Assembly: GCA_035711845.1 (NCBI GenBank)
Contig: DASTBU010000012.1
Location: 1-34,736 of the forward strand
Source of the DNA: DASTBU01 sp035711845
GTDB taxonomy: Bacteria > Acidobacteriota > Vicinamibacteria > Vicinamibacterales > 2-12-FULL-66-21
Length of the DNA: 34,736 nt
Reading direction: 5' to 3'
Positions 24,365 through 31,822 of this stretch are shown piece by piece. The position numbers and the translations under genes are program-made. The notes beneath the pieces were generated by a model that saw only the letters and a program-made list of their open reading frames with translations, had not been told where the DNA came from and did not search any database. The first letter of the stretch is position 1, and the number at the start of each line of letters is the position of its first letter.

Positions 24365-24715
24365 TCATGAACGGCGCGTTCGGGTCACCGGCGCCTGAAA
24401 CACGGGCTTCTGCGGCATCGCGCGCAGCGCTCGACCGGTCGCCAGCGATTGCCTGGTTGGCTCGATGGCCCTGACCAAAGGCACGTGCAGGTGCCCGGCG
24501 TTGACATCTGTGCGCATTGGCGCCGGCTGTTGCGACACGGCCGCGCTGACCGCTGGCGGGTCCGGTCGTGTGAATGTCATCCAGCCGGCCACCGTTGCAC
24601 CGAGGCTGGTCAGGAGCACCCATGCTTTCCACCACTGGGCGTGACGAGCTGTGGCGCCGCGCCGCCTCTCGGATCGGGCGGCGTTCGGGGTCCGTGTCTC
24701 CCTTGCTGTTGCCAT
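24365..24715 (-). CDS. Small single-pass membrane protein of the apbE operon
   Basis: A 116-residue protein with a basic N-terminus (~28 residues), one membrane helix (WWKAWVLLTSLGATVAGWMTF) and a ~65-residue Pro/Ala-rich tail outside the membrane. No domain is recognised. It sits between the 144-aa anchored protein (33 bp upstream) and apbE (4 bp downstream) and therefore belongs to the redox operon. The tail ends KPVFQAPVTRTRRS, a possible docking element, but that is a guess. Confidence 0.65.
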   Translation of the reverse strand: MATARETRTPNAARSERRRGATARHAQWWKAWVLLTSLGATVAGWMTFTRPDPPAVSAAVSQQPAPMRTDVNAGHLHVPLVRAIEPTRQSLATGRALRAMPQKPVFQAPVTRTRRS

Positions 24716-24748
24716 AGTCGTTTCCTGTCGTGACGCAGCCTCATCGCG

Positions 24749-25183
24749 TCATTCGTCGTCAGAGTCTCGGTTAGACCGCCGTTCACGATGGCGGTCGCGG
24801 TCGTCATGCTCGGTGAATCGGTCGTCCTCGCCACGGTCGACGGCAAGCTTTGGTCGCGCCGTCTGCAGCACGCGGATCTGTGCGTACGCCTCATCGAGTG
24901 CGCGGTACGCCTCGTCGAGCTTCTGACGGTACGCCGCGACTTCGTCCTGCGATGCCGCGCTCGCTGGAGCGGCGGACTGCGTGAAGGTCCTCGGAGCTGC
25001 GGCGAGATCGGTGCTCGGCCTCGAAGCATCGGCGCGAACGCTGACCGTTTCAGGACTCGGCGTGTCAGAAGCGGTGCGCAACCAGCCGCGATGAAGGGCG
25101 AGGCCGAACGTGCTGCCGCCCAGAACGAGCAGCGTGAGCAGGGCGGCAATGACGACAACGGATCGATTTGAGGAACCTTGCAT
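24749..25183 (-). CDS. Membrane-anchored coiled-coil protein, first gene of the apbE operon
   Basis: A 144-residue protein: a short N-terminus, a membrane helix (VVVIAALLTLLVLGGSTFGL), a linker rich in Ala/Ser/Pro, a predicted helix with a repeated heptad (KLDEAYRALDEAYAQIRVLQ) and a very charged Asp/Arg-rich tail (DDRFTEHDDRDRHRERRSN). I cannot name a family. The layout suggests a membrane-tethered scaffold facing the periplasm. An operator-like tandem repeat begins 48 bp upstream. It is the promoter-proximal gene of the operon with the 116-aa protein, ApbE and the haem protein. Confidence 0.65.
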   Translation of the reverse strand: MQGSSNRSVVVIAALLTLLVLGGSTFGLALHRGWLRTASDTPSPETVSVRADASRPSTDLAAAPRTFTQSAAPASAASQDEVAAYRQKLDEAYRALDEAYAQIRVLQTARPKLAVDRGEDDRFTEHDDRDRHRERRSNRDSDDE

Positions 25184-25230
25184 GACCGATCTCCTTTTCC
25201 AGAGGTCCGGTCATCAGTGTGGCGGCGCAA

Positions 25231-25247
25231 CCTTATGGGAGCCTTAA
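25231..25247 (-). promoter_or_regulatory. Tandem-repeat operator ahead of the apbE operon
   Basis: Plus strand CCTTAT-GGGAG-CCTTAA; coding-strand view TTAAGG-CTCCC-ATAAGG. Two direct 6-mers with a 5-nt spacer, beginning 48 bp upstream of the start at 25183. Layout, distance and the A-A-G-G half-site resemble the two sites ahead of the potassium operons and OmpR-class sites such as PmrA's C-T-T-A-A-N6 pattern. The regulator is unknown; KdpE or another OmpR-family protein are both possible. Confidence 0.45.
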
Positions 25248-25355
25248 GGGCTGCCAGCCGCGGGACAGATCGTGATGTGCGGGCGCGGACACCGTGATTG
25301 GCACTCTGGCTTCTAATCGCGGTGTGTGCCAAGCTGCCATGACGCCCTGACCGCC

Positions 25356-25784
25356 ATGATCACTTCACCGGCCCCGCTTGTCGTGGTAATCGGCGCGATC
25401 GTCGTGCTGGCGGTGACCCGCAATCTGTTTGCAGCCTCACCCTACGTCGTCGCTCTCCAGACGATGGCCATTGGCCTGAGCGTGTGGGCCCGCCGATCTT
25501 TCCCAAAAGGCACGTTCCGGGTTGTTGCCGATCCAGGCGGCGCCTCGATCGTCAGGCGCGGTCCGTATCGCCTGATTCGCCACCCGATGTACGCCGCCGT
25601 ATTGCTCTTCATCTGGACCGCGGTCCTCAGTCATCTCTCGCTGTTCACGGTCGTTCTGGCCGCCGTCGTCACAATGATCGTGACGAGCCGCGTCGTTGCC
25701 GAGGAGCGCGTTCTTCGGGCTCGCTATCCTGACTACGCGGAGTACGCTCGCTCGACGAAAGCGATCATTCCCTTCATCGTGTAA
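25356..25784 (+). CDS. Isoprenylcysteine carboxyl methyltransferase family protein
   Basis: A 142-residue membrane protein with about four hydrophobic segments. The motif RRGPYRLIRHPMYAAVLL followed by EERVLRARYPDYAEYARSTK is the C-terminal SAM-binding signature of the ICMT/PEMT-like membrane methyltransferases: the R-H-P-x-Y core, the conserved Glu pair and the Y-x-x-Y end. Substrates in bacteria are mostly unknown. The ATG at 25356 is preferred; an in-frame GTG at 25326 would add ten residues. Divergent from the apbE operon and sharing its upstream region. Confidence 0.8.
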   Translation: MITSPAPLVVVIGAIVVLAVTRNLFAASPYVVALQTMAIGLSVWARRSFPKGTFRVVADPGGASIVRRGPYRLIRHPMYAAVLLFIWTAVLSHLSLFTVVLAAVVTMIVTSRVVAEERVLRARYPDYAEYARSTKAIIPFIV

Positions 25785-26008
25785 GGCCACGCCGCCCAAC
25801 CAGTCGTCTTCCTCGAGCGGTACCGCGCGCGCGGAACGGGTAACGATGTTCGGACGAAACCGCCGGATGTCTGCGGTTCTGCCCGCGTGCCGGCTGACCT
25901 CACCGACGGTCTCCGGACGTAATTACCGAAATGCCCTGTGGAGTAAACAGTAAGAGGTCAGGGCGTCGTAGACGGCCTTGGAGTGGCTGGCGGAGAGGGG
26001 GCACGGCG

Positions 26009-26506
26009 TCAGATTCCGTTGTACCAGGCCCAGCCGTTCTTCGGGTAGCCGCGATCGCCGCCGTCGTCGAGATGCCCGGTCACGATGATCTCGGTCAGGA
26101 ACTTCATGCTCTTGTAGCCGATCTGGCGCTCCACTCGAAGCCGCAGCGGAGCGCCGTGCGCCACCGGTAGGTCGCGTCCGTTCATGCCGTAGGCCAGCAG
26201 CGTCTGCGGATGGAGGGCGTCGAGCAGGTCGATGCTGTCGTACCGACGGTCGAGCGACTTGAAGGTCACGAACCGCGCCGACGGCTGCAGGCCTGCGGCA
26301 TCCAGCACGCGACTGAGCGGCACGCCCATCCACTCGCCGATGGCCGTCCAGCCCTCCTCGCAGGTGTGTTTCGTGATTTGCGTCCGCGACGGCAGCGCTT
26401 TCAGCTCCTGGAGCGACCACGCCCCAGGCCGCGCCACCGCGCCGCTCACCGACAGCCGCCAGTCACCGAACTGTCCGGCCAGCCAGCGACGGTAGGTCTC
26501 GGCCAC
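26009..26506 (-). CDS. Sulfite-oxidase/MsrP-type molybdopterin oxidoreductase, N-terminally truncated
   Basis: The 165 residues contain an almost complete Oxidored_molyb domain: WRLSVSGAVARPGAWSLQEL, then RTQITKHTCEEGWTAIGEW with the Cys that ligates molybdenum, GVPLSRVLDAAGL, PVAHGAPLRLRVERQIGYKS and the family C-terminus NGWAWYNGI. What is missing is the N-terminal Tat signal peptide and linker. The same frame stays open upstream to about 26607 (LLPGESLVRECGRADLSSFP, then GTIDPASSKRTE), where it meets the end of a DUF4440 remnant in another frame. The GTG at 26506 is the only start found. A protein made from it would stay in the cytoplasm without cofactor export, so it is probably non-functional. 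Confidence 0.75.
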   Translation of the reverse strand: MAETYRRWLAGQFGDWRLSVSGAVARPGAWSLQELKALPSRTQITKHTCEEGWTAIGEWMGVPLSRVLDAAGLQPSARFVTFKSLDRRYDSIDLLDALHPQTLLAYGMNGRDLPVAHGAPLRLRVERQIGYKSMKFLTEIIVTGHLDDGGDRGYPKNGWAWYNGI

Positions 26507-26607
26507 CTCGGTGCGTTTCGAGGATGCCGGGTCGATGGTGCCGACGGCGGGGAAGGACGAGAGATCGGCACGGCCGCACTCGCGGACGAGCGACTCGCCC
26601 GGAAGCA

Positions 26608-26961
26608 GGTCTGCCCGAAGTACGTCAGCGCCTCCCGTTCCTCGTGCGTGGCGACAGCCACGTCGACATGAACCTGCACGTGGAACGACGCGATCTGCAG
26701 AGTGCCCTCGAGGCCTGGCGGGAGCGGCTGGAATTCAGCCAGAAGCTGGGCCTTCGTTCGAACGATTCCGTTCTCGTCGACGTGAATCATCCGTTCGTGG
26801 AGCAGCCTGCGCCACACGTCAACACGGCCAGGCGCGACAGCATCCAGCAACTCCTGAGTACGTTGTCGAAGTTCCGGTTCGACGGGGGAGGCCGTGGGTG
26901 CCTGTTGAGGCGTGATCAGCGTGGAGGCCATCATCAGAGGCAAGATCGCTCGTTGCAACAT
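26608..26961 (-). pseudogene. DUF4440/SnoaL-like secreted protein, N-terminal half
   Basis: From the ATG at 26961 the frame reads a signal-like MLQRAILPLMMASTLITPQQ, then ELRQRTQELLDAVAPGRVDV, WRRLLHERMIHVDENGIVRT, KAQLLAEFQPLPPGLEGTLQ and VDVAVATHEEREALTYFGQT. This is the first ~115 residues of a DUF4440 (NTF2-like) protein. Homology stops at the YFGQT strand and the second half of the fold is gone; the frame then runs through the oxidoreductase gene in a different frame until 26446. A deletion joining two genes is the simplest explanation. Confidence 0.7.
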
Positions 26962-27914
26962 CTCGATCCTGAGGGCCTGATGTTTCTCGACCGCGGCTTG
27001 CGCCGCGATCCGGCGAGTTCGACGACAATCTCTCCGTACTACTGCGGTGAAACGACGTGGCCCGTAGTGCTTGGCCATCGCCGCACCTTCCTCATGGTGC
27101 CCATCGGTTCTGGTGGACTGGACTGCTACACGGATCTCATCAGCCGCGAGGCTGCCACTGATTTCCGCCCGCCCGCAGCCGCAGATTCGCGGGTCGCGGA
27201 GAGTCGCGACGATGATCGTTCTCGACTCCGGACGCATTCCAGAGACAGAGCTCCTGGACTCGGCATCGTCGCGTGCTGGGCCCGCTGTCGCTGATCGCGC
27301 AGCGCCGCGTCGCGCCAACTGCGGAAGCTGTGCACCGACTCCGGCCGGAGCGGGCCTGTCGGATCGGGCCGACCTCTGAGCCACGCGATCAGCGAAGGGA
27401 ATAAAACGGTCCCGGAGCGCTCTCGATCGGCGGCGGCACTGATTCGCCACTGACGACCGGTTCACCCCGTTGCCCAACTGATTGGCCCCTGGCGTCCGCA
27501 TCACTCCAGCCGCCGACGGGATCGTCAGGCCATCGCGGAGGGGCCGTTTTTCCGCGAGGCGAAGCGGGAGGCCCGAGACGACAGGTCCGCTCCGGCCTCG
27601 CAGAGCCAGAGACCCTTCGCCGCGCTCGCTGTCAGATCGCGCGGCGGCGACGCCGCGCGCCGGGCCGCCGGCTTCCGCACACCGGGAACGCGCCCTCCGC
27701 TCAAACCCGTCCGCTCCCGCGTCGACTAGAGAGTGATCAGGGCGACAGCCGCCAGGCGCACAGATGCGCCGGTGACGGTCCCAGCGACGCGGATCACAGG
27801 GACGGGAGTCGACGCGAGGAATCGCTGCGGGCGCGTTCCGGCTTCGCGCTGCCGCGGTGTGCTCCAACGGCGTCCGTCGCGCGGCGCCGCCGCCGCGCGG
27901 GCGTCGGCGACTCG
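26962..27914. other. Accessory DNA with no intact gene
   Basis: No convincing complete gene on either strand. Around 27030-27150 the plus strand reads YYCGETTWPVVL, then RTFLMVPIGSGGLDCYTDLI, which could be the middle part of the FAD monooxygenase whose C-terminal remnant lies at 27915-28252; in relatives these parts are only about 60 residues apart, so several hundred bp would have to be inserted between them. The remaining ORFs are arginine-rich shadows of GC-rich sequence. A strong hairpin lies at 27638. Confidence 0.4.
27638..27659. repeat. Perfect 9-bp hairpin with GCGA loop
   Basis: CGCGCGGCG (27638-27646), loop GCGA, CGCCGCGCG (27651-27659). The loop is of the stable GNRA type. It lies in a stretch without any gene, so it could be part of a structured RNA or a repeat element, or chance in GC-rich DNA. 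Confidence 0.4.
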
Positions 27915-28252
27915 CGGCCGACTGGCGAAAATTGACATCGATCGCTGTGTCGATCGGCGCGTCGTTCTCGTGGGGACGCGGCGCACACGCCCTCGCCGAA
28001 CATGGCGCAGGGCGCGTCGATGGCGCTCGAGGACGCCTTGGTGTTGACAACACGAACTGTCTGCAGGACATTCTCCGGTTGAAGCTCTCGCGGCTTTCGC
28101 GACACGCCGCGAGGCCCGCGTCGGCTGGGTGCGGCGACGCACCGATAAAAGAATCGGATCGATGCTTGCCCGCGCTCCTACGAAATCTTGCGCTTCGCGT
28201 CGCGGGTACAGCCGTCTACAAAACGGATCTCCCGTTGTTCGAGGAGCCGTGA
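27915..28252 (+). pseudogene. FAD-dependent monooxygenase, frameshifted C-terminal remnant
   Basis: Three frames must be joined to read the family C-terminus. Frame one gives KIDIDRCVDRRVVLVG up to 27975; after a one-base loss comes DAAHTPSPNMAQGASMALED then ALVL, the classic G-D-A-A-H flavin-binding block of class A monooxygenases; further on EALAAFATRREARVGWVRRR and finally LRVAGTAVYKTDLPLFEEP ending at 28252. At least two frameshifts and loss of the N-terminal FAD-binding fold make it inactive. Start coordinate approximate. Confidence 0.7.
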
Positions 28253-28414
28253 GGATCCAATTGATCGGCACCACGGGCGGCCGCGAAGCGACGTGAAAGC
28301 ATCGGATTCCGCTGACAAGAGCCGAATGTTTCAACGCATTTTTCAAAAGGGCATTGAGACCGCGAGAGTAGCTTGCGCAGCACTCGAACCGCACGCGCTA
28401 TCTGCCCGTAACCT

Positions 28415-29158
28415 ATGAATGAGTACGGAACCGACCTCGCGCGCATTCATCACGAGGGACACGCCGACCTCGCACAGAGTGCAGGTCCAGCTATCGTGAG
28501 CGCCCTTCGACACGCGAGCATCCGTAGCGGTCTGGTCATCGACCTCGGATGCGGCACTGGCATCGTCGCGCGTTATTTGTTGGATTGCGGCTTCAATGTC
28601 CTTGGCGTCGACCCGTCCCGGGCGATGTTACGGATCGCGAAGCGAGTGGCACCGGGTGCGCGCTTCATCTGCAGCCGAGCGGAGGATCTCGAACTGCCGG
28701 GGTGCGTCGCCGTCGTGGGGACTGGCGAAGCGCTGACCTACCTGCCCTCGAGAGCCGCGCCGGAGCCGCATCTGCGAAGGCACATCCAACGAGTGTCGGC
28801 AGCACTCGTTTCCGGTGGCCTCCTTGTCTTTGACGCCATCGTGGAAGAGGGCGCGACGCCACTGACGTACAGGACATGGCGCGCTGGTCAAGATTGGGCG
28901 GTTCTGGCGGATGTGATCGAGGACGTGCGACGTCACGTGGTGATACGGCGAATCACGGCATTCACGCGCCTCCGATCCACGTACCGTCGGTCGCATACAG
29001 AGCATCGTGTCGGCGTGTATGTGCGAGGCGCTGTCTTGCGCGACCTCCGCGCGGGCGGTTTCACGGCGCGCACGCTCCCCGGCTACGGCTCGACGCCGGC
29101 GGGCCCGCGCCGGCTGGTCTTTCAGGCGCAGCTGACCGGGTGTCGTGGGCAGCCGTGA
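28415..29158 (+). CDS. Class I SAM-dependent methyltransferase
   Basis: A 247-residue protein with a Rossmann methyltransferase domain. Motif I is VIDLGCGTGIVARYLL (residues ~41-56), followed by the acidic strand end VLGVDPS, the adenine-side motif ICSRAEDLEL, and VGTGEALTYL for motif IV. The C-terminal part (from ~140) is a lid-like beta region of the kind seen in small-molecule methyltransferases. Substrate unknown. The ATG at 28415 lies directly behind the decayed monooxygenase, so it is probably transcribed from its own promoter within 28253-28414. A cluster of hairpins follows the stop. Confidence 0.82.
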   Translation: MNEYGTDLARIHHEGHADLAQSAGPAIVSALRHASIRSGLVIDLGCGTGIVARYLLDCGFNVLGVDPSRAMLRIAKRVAPGARFICSRAEDLELPGCVAVVGTGEALTYLPSRAAPEPHLRRHIQRVSAALVSGGLLVFDAIVEEGATPLTYRTWRAGQDWAVLADVIEDVRRHVVIRRITAFTRLRSTYRRSHTEHRVGVYVRGAVLRDLRAGGFTARTLPGYGSTPAGPRRLVFQAQLTGCRGQP

Positions 29159-29159
29159 A

Positions 29160-29328
29160 CCAGGAGGGGGCGACGGCCCTCCTGGAGGCCTTGACCGACT
29201 TGATTCTGAGTGTTTGAGTCAAGTGTCGGTCAACGCCGTCCGCGGGCTTGCCCCGCCGGAGCGCTCGAGCGCGAAGGCGGGTCAGCGCGGCGTTATCAAA
29301 GGATGCCGCTAGGCGAGGCGGAGCCTCG
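29160..29328. other. Cluster of nested inverted repeats
   Basis: Four inverted repeats in 170 bp: CCAGGAGGG/CCCTCCTGG (29160-29168, 29177-29185), which may terminate the methyltransferase transcript; TTGACCGAC/GTCGGTCAA (29191-29199, 29225-29233); AACGCCG/CGGCGTT (29232-29238, 29288-29294) enclosing CCCGCC/GGCGGG (29252-29257, 29276-29281) and the palindrome GCGCTCGAGCGC (29261-29272); and CGAGGC/GCCTCG (29314-29319, 29323-29328). The third set looks like the foldback of an integron attC site, but its ends do not match the attC core sequences. Confidence 0.5.
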
Positions 29329-29407
29329 TCATAGGGTCAGTTGTCCCATGCGTCTCATCCGTCGCGCGGCGGGCCCTGCAATGCAGCGCCGCCCCGAGGT
29401 CAGAGCC

Positions 29408-29995
29408 ATGGGACACTGTATCGTGGCCGGATCGCCAAGTCTCTTCGAGCACGATCTCCCCCCAGGTTTCCTGTATCACGAGAACTTCATCACGGAGCTC
29501 GATGAGCGCATCCTGCTCGAAGCGATTGCCGATGTGGCGTTTTCGGACTTCGAGATGCGCGGCGTCGTCGCACGGCGACGCGTGGCGTTCTTCGGCCACG
29601 CGTACGATCGGGCGGCGGCCGGGCCGCTTCCAGCGTTCTTGTTGCCCCTGCGTGCCACGATTGCCCAGTGGGCTGGTGTCGATTCCGAAGCGTTCGCCAT
29701 GGCTCTGATTAACGAATACCGGCCTGGCTCGCCAATCGGCTGGCATCGGGATGCGCCCCAATACGGCATCGTCGCCGGCGTCTCCCTGCTGTCTGCCTGC
29801 CGGATGAAGTTCCGCCCCTACCGTTCTCCCGCATCGACAGCCCCACAGTCGCGTCGACGATCGGCGACACACGAGATCGCGCTCTCGCGGCGGTCCGCCT
29901 ACCTCATGACTCGGGAATCGCGGAGCGCCTTCGAACATCACATTCCGCCTGTTACGCAGTTGCGCTACTCGGTGACGTTCCGGACGCTCCGATGA
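29408..29995 (+). CDS. alkB: AlkB-type 2-oxoglutarate/Fe(II) dioxygenase
   Basis: A 195-residue protein with the AlkB fold signatures: LPPGFLYHENFI at the N-terminus, RRRVAFFGHAYD in the nucleotide-recognition lid, NEYRPGSPIGWHRDAPQYG with the H-x-D iron ligands, SLLSACRMKF, and the C-terminal HHIPPVTQLRYSVTFRTL containing the third His and the 2-oxoglutarate-binding Arg. It would remove alkyl groups from damaged DNA or RNA bases, or act on a protein. The ATG at 29408 is preferred because of GAGG eight bases upstream; an ATG at 29348 would add 20 residues. Not in an obvious operon. Confidence 0.88.
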   Translation: MGHCIVAGSPSLFEHDLPPGFLYHENFITELDERILLEAIADVAFSDFEMRGVVARRRVAFFGHAYDRAAAGPLPAFLLPLRATIAQWAGVDSEAFAMALINEYRPGSPIGWHRDAPQYGIVAGVSLLSACRMKFRPYRSPASTAPQSRRRSATHEIALSRRSAYLMTRESRSAFEHHIPPVTQLRYSVTFRTLR

Positions 29996-30246
29996 TTCCA
30001 GGCGGGCAGCGGCCTCGGCCGCCAGGCAATACTCTCGACGCCGGACGAAGTGTCGGAGCGCCGCCGATCGTCAGATGGCTGGATGCCAGCGGATGCGAAC
30101 GCGGGCGCAGCCAGGGCGCCGGTCATCCTGCCCACAATCACCACATCGGTTTCGTGCTCGGCAACGAGAGTCGGATAGGGCGGATGTCGGCGGTCGAATG
30201 CCGAATCCGCAATGGCTGCCGAGTCTCTGCATATGCTGTCCGGCCG

Positions 30247-30891
30247 TCACGGTCGACATTCGGAGGCTGGATTCGACAGCCACGCCAGCAACCGATCGAG
30301 AGGCCAACAGTTCACAATCCTCTCAGCGGAGATTCCGGCAAGACGCGCATGTGCGAGCGCGATCTCGGCATACGAGAGTTGCGTAGTGGCGTGCGCATCG
30401 CTGTCCAGCGCGAAGACGCACCCCGCTTCGAGGGCGCGCGACGCCAGCGTGTGATCGAGGTCTTGGCGCGCGGGATCGCCGTCGCTCCATTCAGAGTGCA
30501 TCTGCAGATCGCCCCGGTACTGCTCGAGCGCGGGGCCCGCGAGCGAATCATCCAGCAGAACTCGGCGGGCTTCCGCGCGGCTGAGAAAGTGCCGCCGAAG
30601 TTGACGTCGCCGGTCGATATCCGTCCGTCGGCCGCTTCCGTCGATCGCACGTTCAACTGTGGGCGATTCACCGGTATCCAGAATCTCGCGGATGATCCGT
30701 GTCGAGCCCGGCCCAATCCCGGCGATCCGCGGCAAGGTGCCGTCAGGGCCGATGAGATCGGTCAAGGGCACGTCGAGCGCCAGAATCGCCGCTGCGGCCC
30801 GCTTGTACCCGAACATCTTCTGCTGCAACGACTGTGCGAACGCCATGTCGCGCAGATATCCGCCCACGACCGCATTGACGTCCGTGTGCAT
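30247..30891 (-). CDS. PolX-type HhH-PHP protein with a large in-frame deletion
   Basis: A 214-residue product. The first ~100 residues resemble the helix-hairpin-helix part of PolX-like proteins: GGYLRDMAFAQSLQQKMFGY, KRAAAAILALDVPL, LPRIAGIGPGSTRIIREILD. Then the PHP domain starts (YRGDLQMHSEWSDG) but jumps straight to its very end (DPARQDLDHTLASRALEAGC, VFALDSDAHATTQLSYAEI, ERIVNCWPLDRLLAWL). About 130 residues of the PHP metal centre, with several metal-binding His/Asp, are missing. The frame is kept, so a short protein could be made, but PHP phosphoesterase activity should be lost. Start at the ATG 30891 (or GTG 30921). Confidence 0.72.
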   Translation of the reverse strand: MHTDVNAVVGGYLRDMAFAQSLQQKMFGYKRAAAAILALDVPLTDLIGPDGTLPRIAGIGPGSTRIIREILDTGESPTVERAIDGSGRRTDIDRRRQLRRHFLSRAEARRVLLDDSLAGPALEQYRGDLQMHSEWSDGDPARQDLDHTLASRALEAGCVFALDSDAHATTQLSYAEIALAHARLAGISAERIVNCWPLDRLLAWLSNPASECRP

Positions 30892-31078
30892 CTGGGATCT
30901 CTGCACCGGTATCGGCTGCACCTCGCGTCACCCCAGCTTGGAGAGCGGCGCTTCCGCTGGCCCGGAGTCACTTCGCCAGTTGGTTTGAGCCGCGAGCCAT
31001 GACAGGGGCAGTCCCAGGTCCGTTCCGCGGTGTTTCAACCCACGTTCGTGCTGTTGACAGCCCTCGTATCTCTTCGCC

Positions 31079-31762
31079 TCAATGTCCCGTTTCGGTGTGC
31101 GGTGCGTGCACTGGTTTCGACTCCGGGGACCATCGCTGTCGAAGATAGACCGCGAGCCAGACCATCGACGCGATCGCGAGGAATTCGCTCTGCCAGTTCT
31201 GAAACGACTCGAACCAGAAGCGGGCGGACGTCAGATAGTCGGTGAATTCCGGCCGCCGCTGATGATGTGCCGCCTGATCGGCTGCATATTCCGCAAAGCC
31301 GCCCACCGCGTGGCCGATCCAGGAGATGAGGAACAGCAGGATGAATGCGAGCCCCAGTGAATGCTCGTAGATGCGCAAGACCCAGCCGCCGCGCCTGACC
31401 GGCCACGGCGCATCCGGATCGCCGGCGAAATCGCGGGGATCGGTATCTACCAACTCCTTGACGCCCGGACGCCTCGATTCCGGAGACCCCTTCTGAATCA
31501 AAACGGTCGTGAGCAGCACGAAGACGGCCATCTGCAGAAATTCGCTTTCCCAGTTCTCGAACAGCGCCTCCCAGGGGTGGCCGGTGGCGAAATAACCGTT
31601 CATCGAGACCGTCGGTTGGCCATGCAGCTTCTGTTCGGCGTTGTGCTCAGCGAATCCGGTGGCGAGCTGCCCGACGAGAAACAGGAGGAACATCGTCATC
31701 AGCAGCAATGTCAACCCTCGCTCTCGAATCCATTCCACGGCGATCTCCCTTACACGGCGCAT
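31079..31762 (-). CDS. DUF6766 family membrane protein
   Basis: A 227-residue protein with four membrane helices arranged as two similar halves. Each half ends in the same motif: LFENWESEFLQMAVFVLLTTV and SFQNWQSEFLAIASMVWLAV, each preceded by a loop with a Phe/Trp-rich turn. The motif F-x-N-W-x-S-E-F-L is how I recognise DUF6766, a family of unknown function found in soil bacteria. The ATG at 31762 has AGGAA nine bases upstream. It is followed by the PolX-like gene on the same strand and preceded by the cysteine hydrolase gene (60 bp). Confidence 0.8.
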   Translation of the reverse strand: MRRVREIAVEWIRERGLTLLLMTMFLLFLVGQLATGFAEHNAEQKLHGQPTVSMNGYFATGHPWEALFENWESEFLQMAVFVLLTTVLIQKGSPESRRPGVKELVDTDPRDFAGDPDAPWPVRRGGWVLRIYEHSLGLAFILLFLISWIGHAVGGFAEYAADQAAHHQRRPEFTDYLTSARFWFESFQNWQSEFLAIASMVWLAVYLRQRWSPESKPVHAPHTETGH

Positions 31763-31822
31763 GAGTGCGTTCCTGGACCGAGCGGTGGAACGGGCAGCGC
31801 CGCCAGGGCGCATCGCCGCTCT

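Noticed and set aside
26446..28071. Open frame of 541 codons on the minus strand
   Set aside because: Only the part from 26961 to about 26608 shows similarity (DUF4440). The rest is low-complexity GC-rich shadow.
29228..29298. Integron attC site
   Set aside because: Foldback shape is similar but the ends GGTCAAC and GTTATCA do not fit the RYYYAAC/GTTRRRY cores, there is no integrase and no second site after the next gene.
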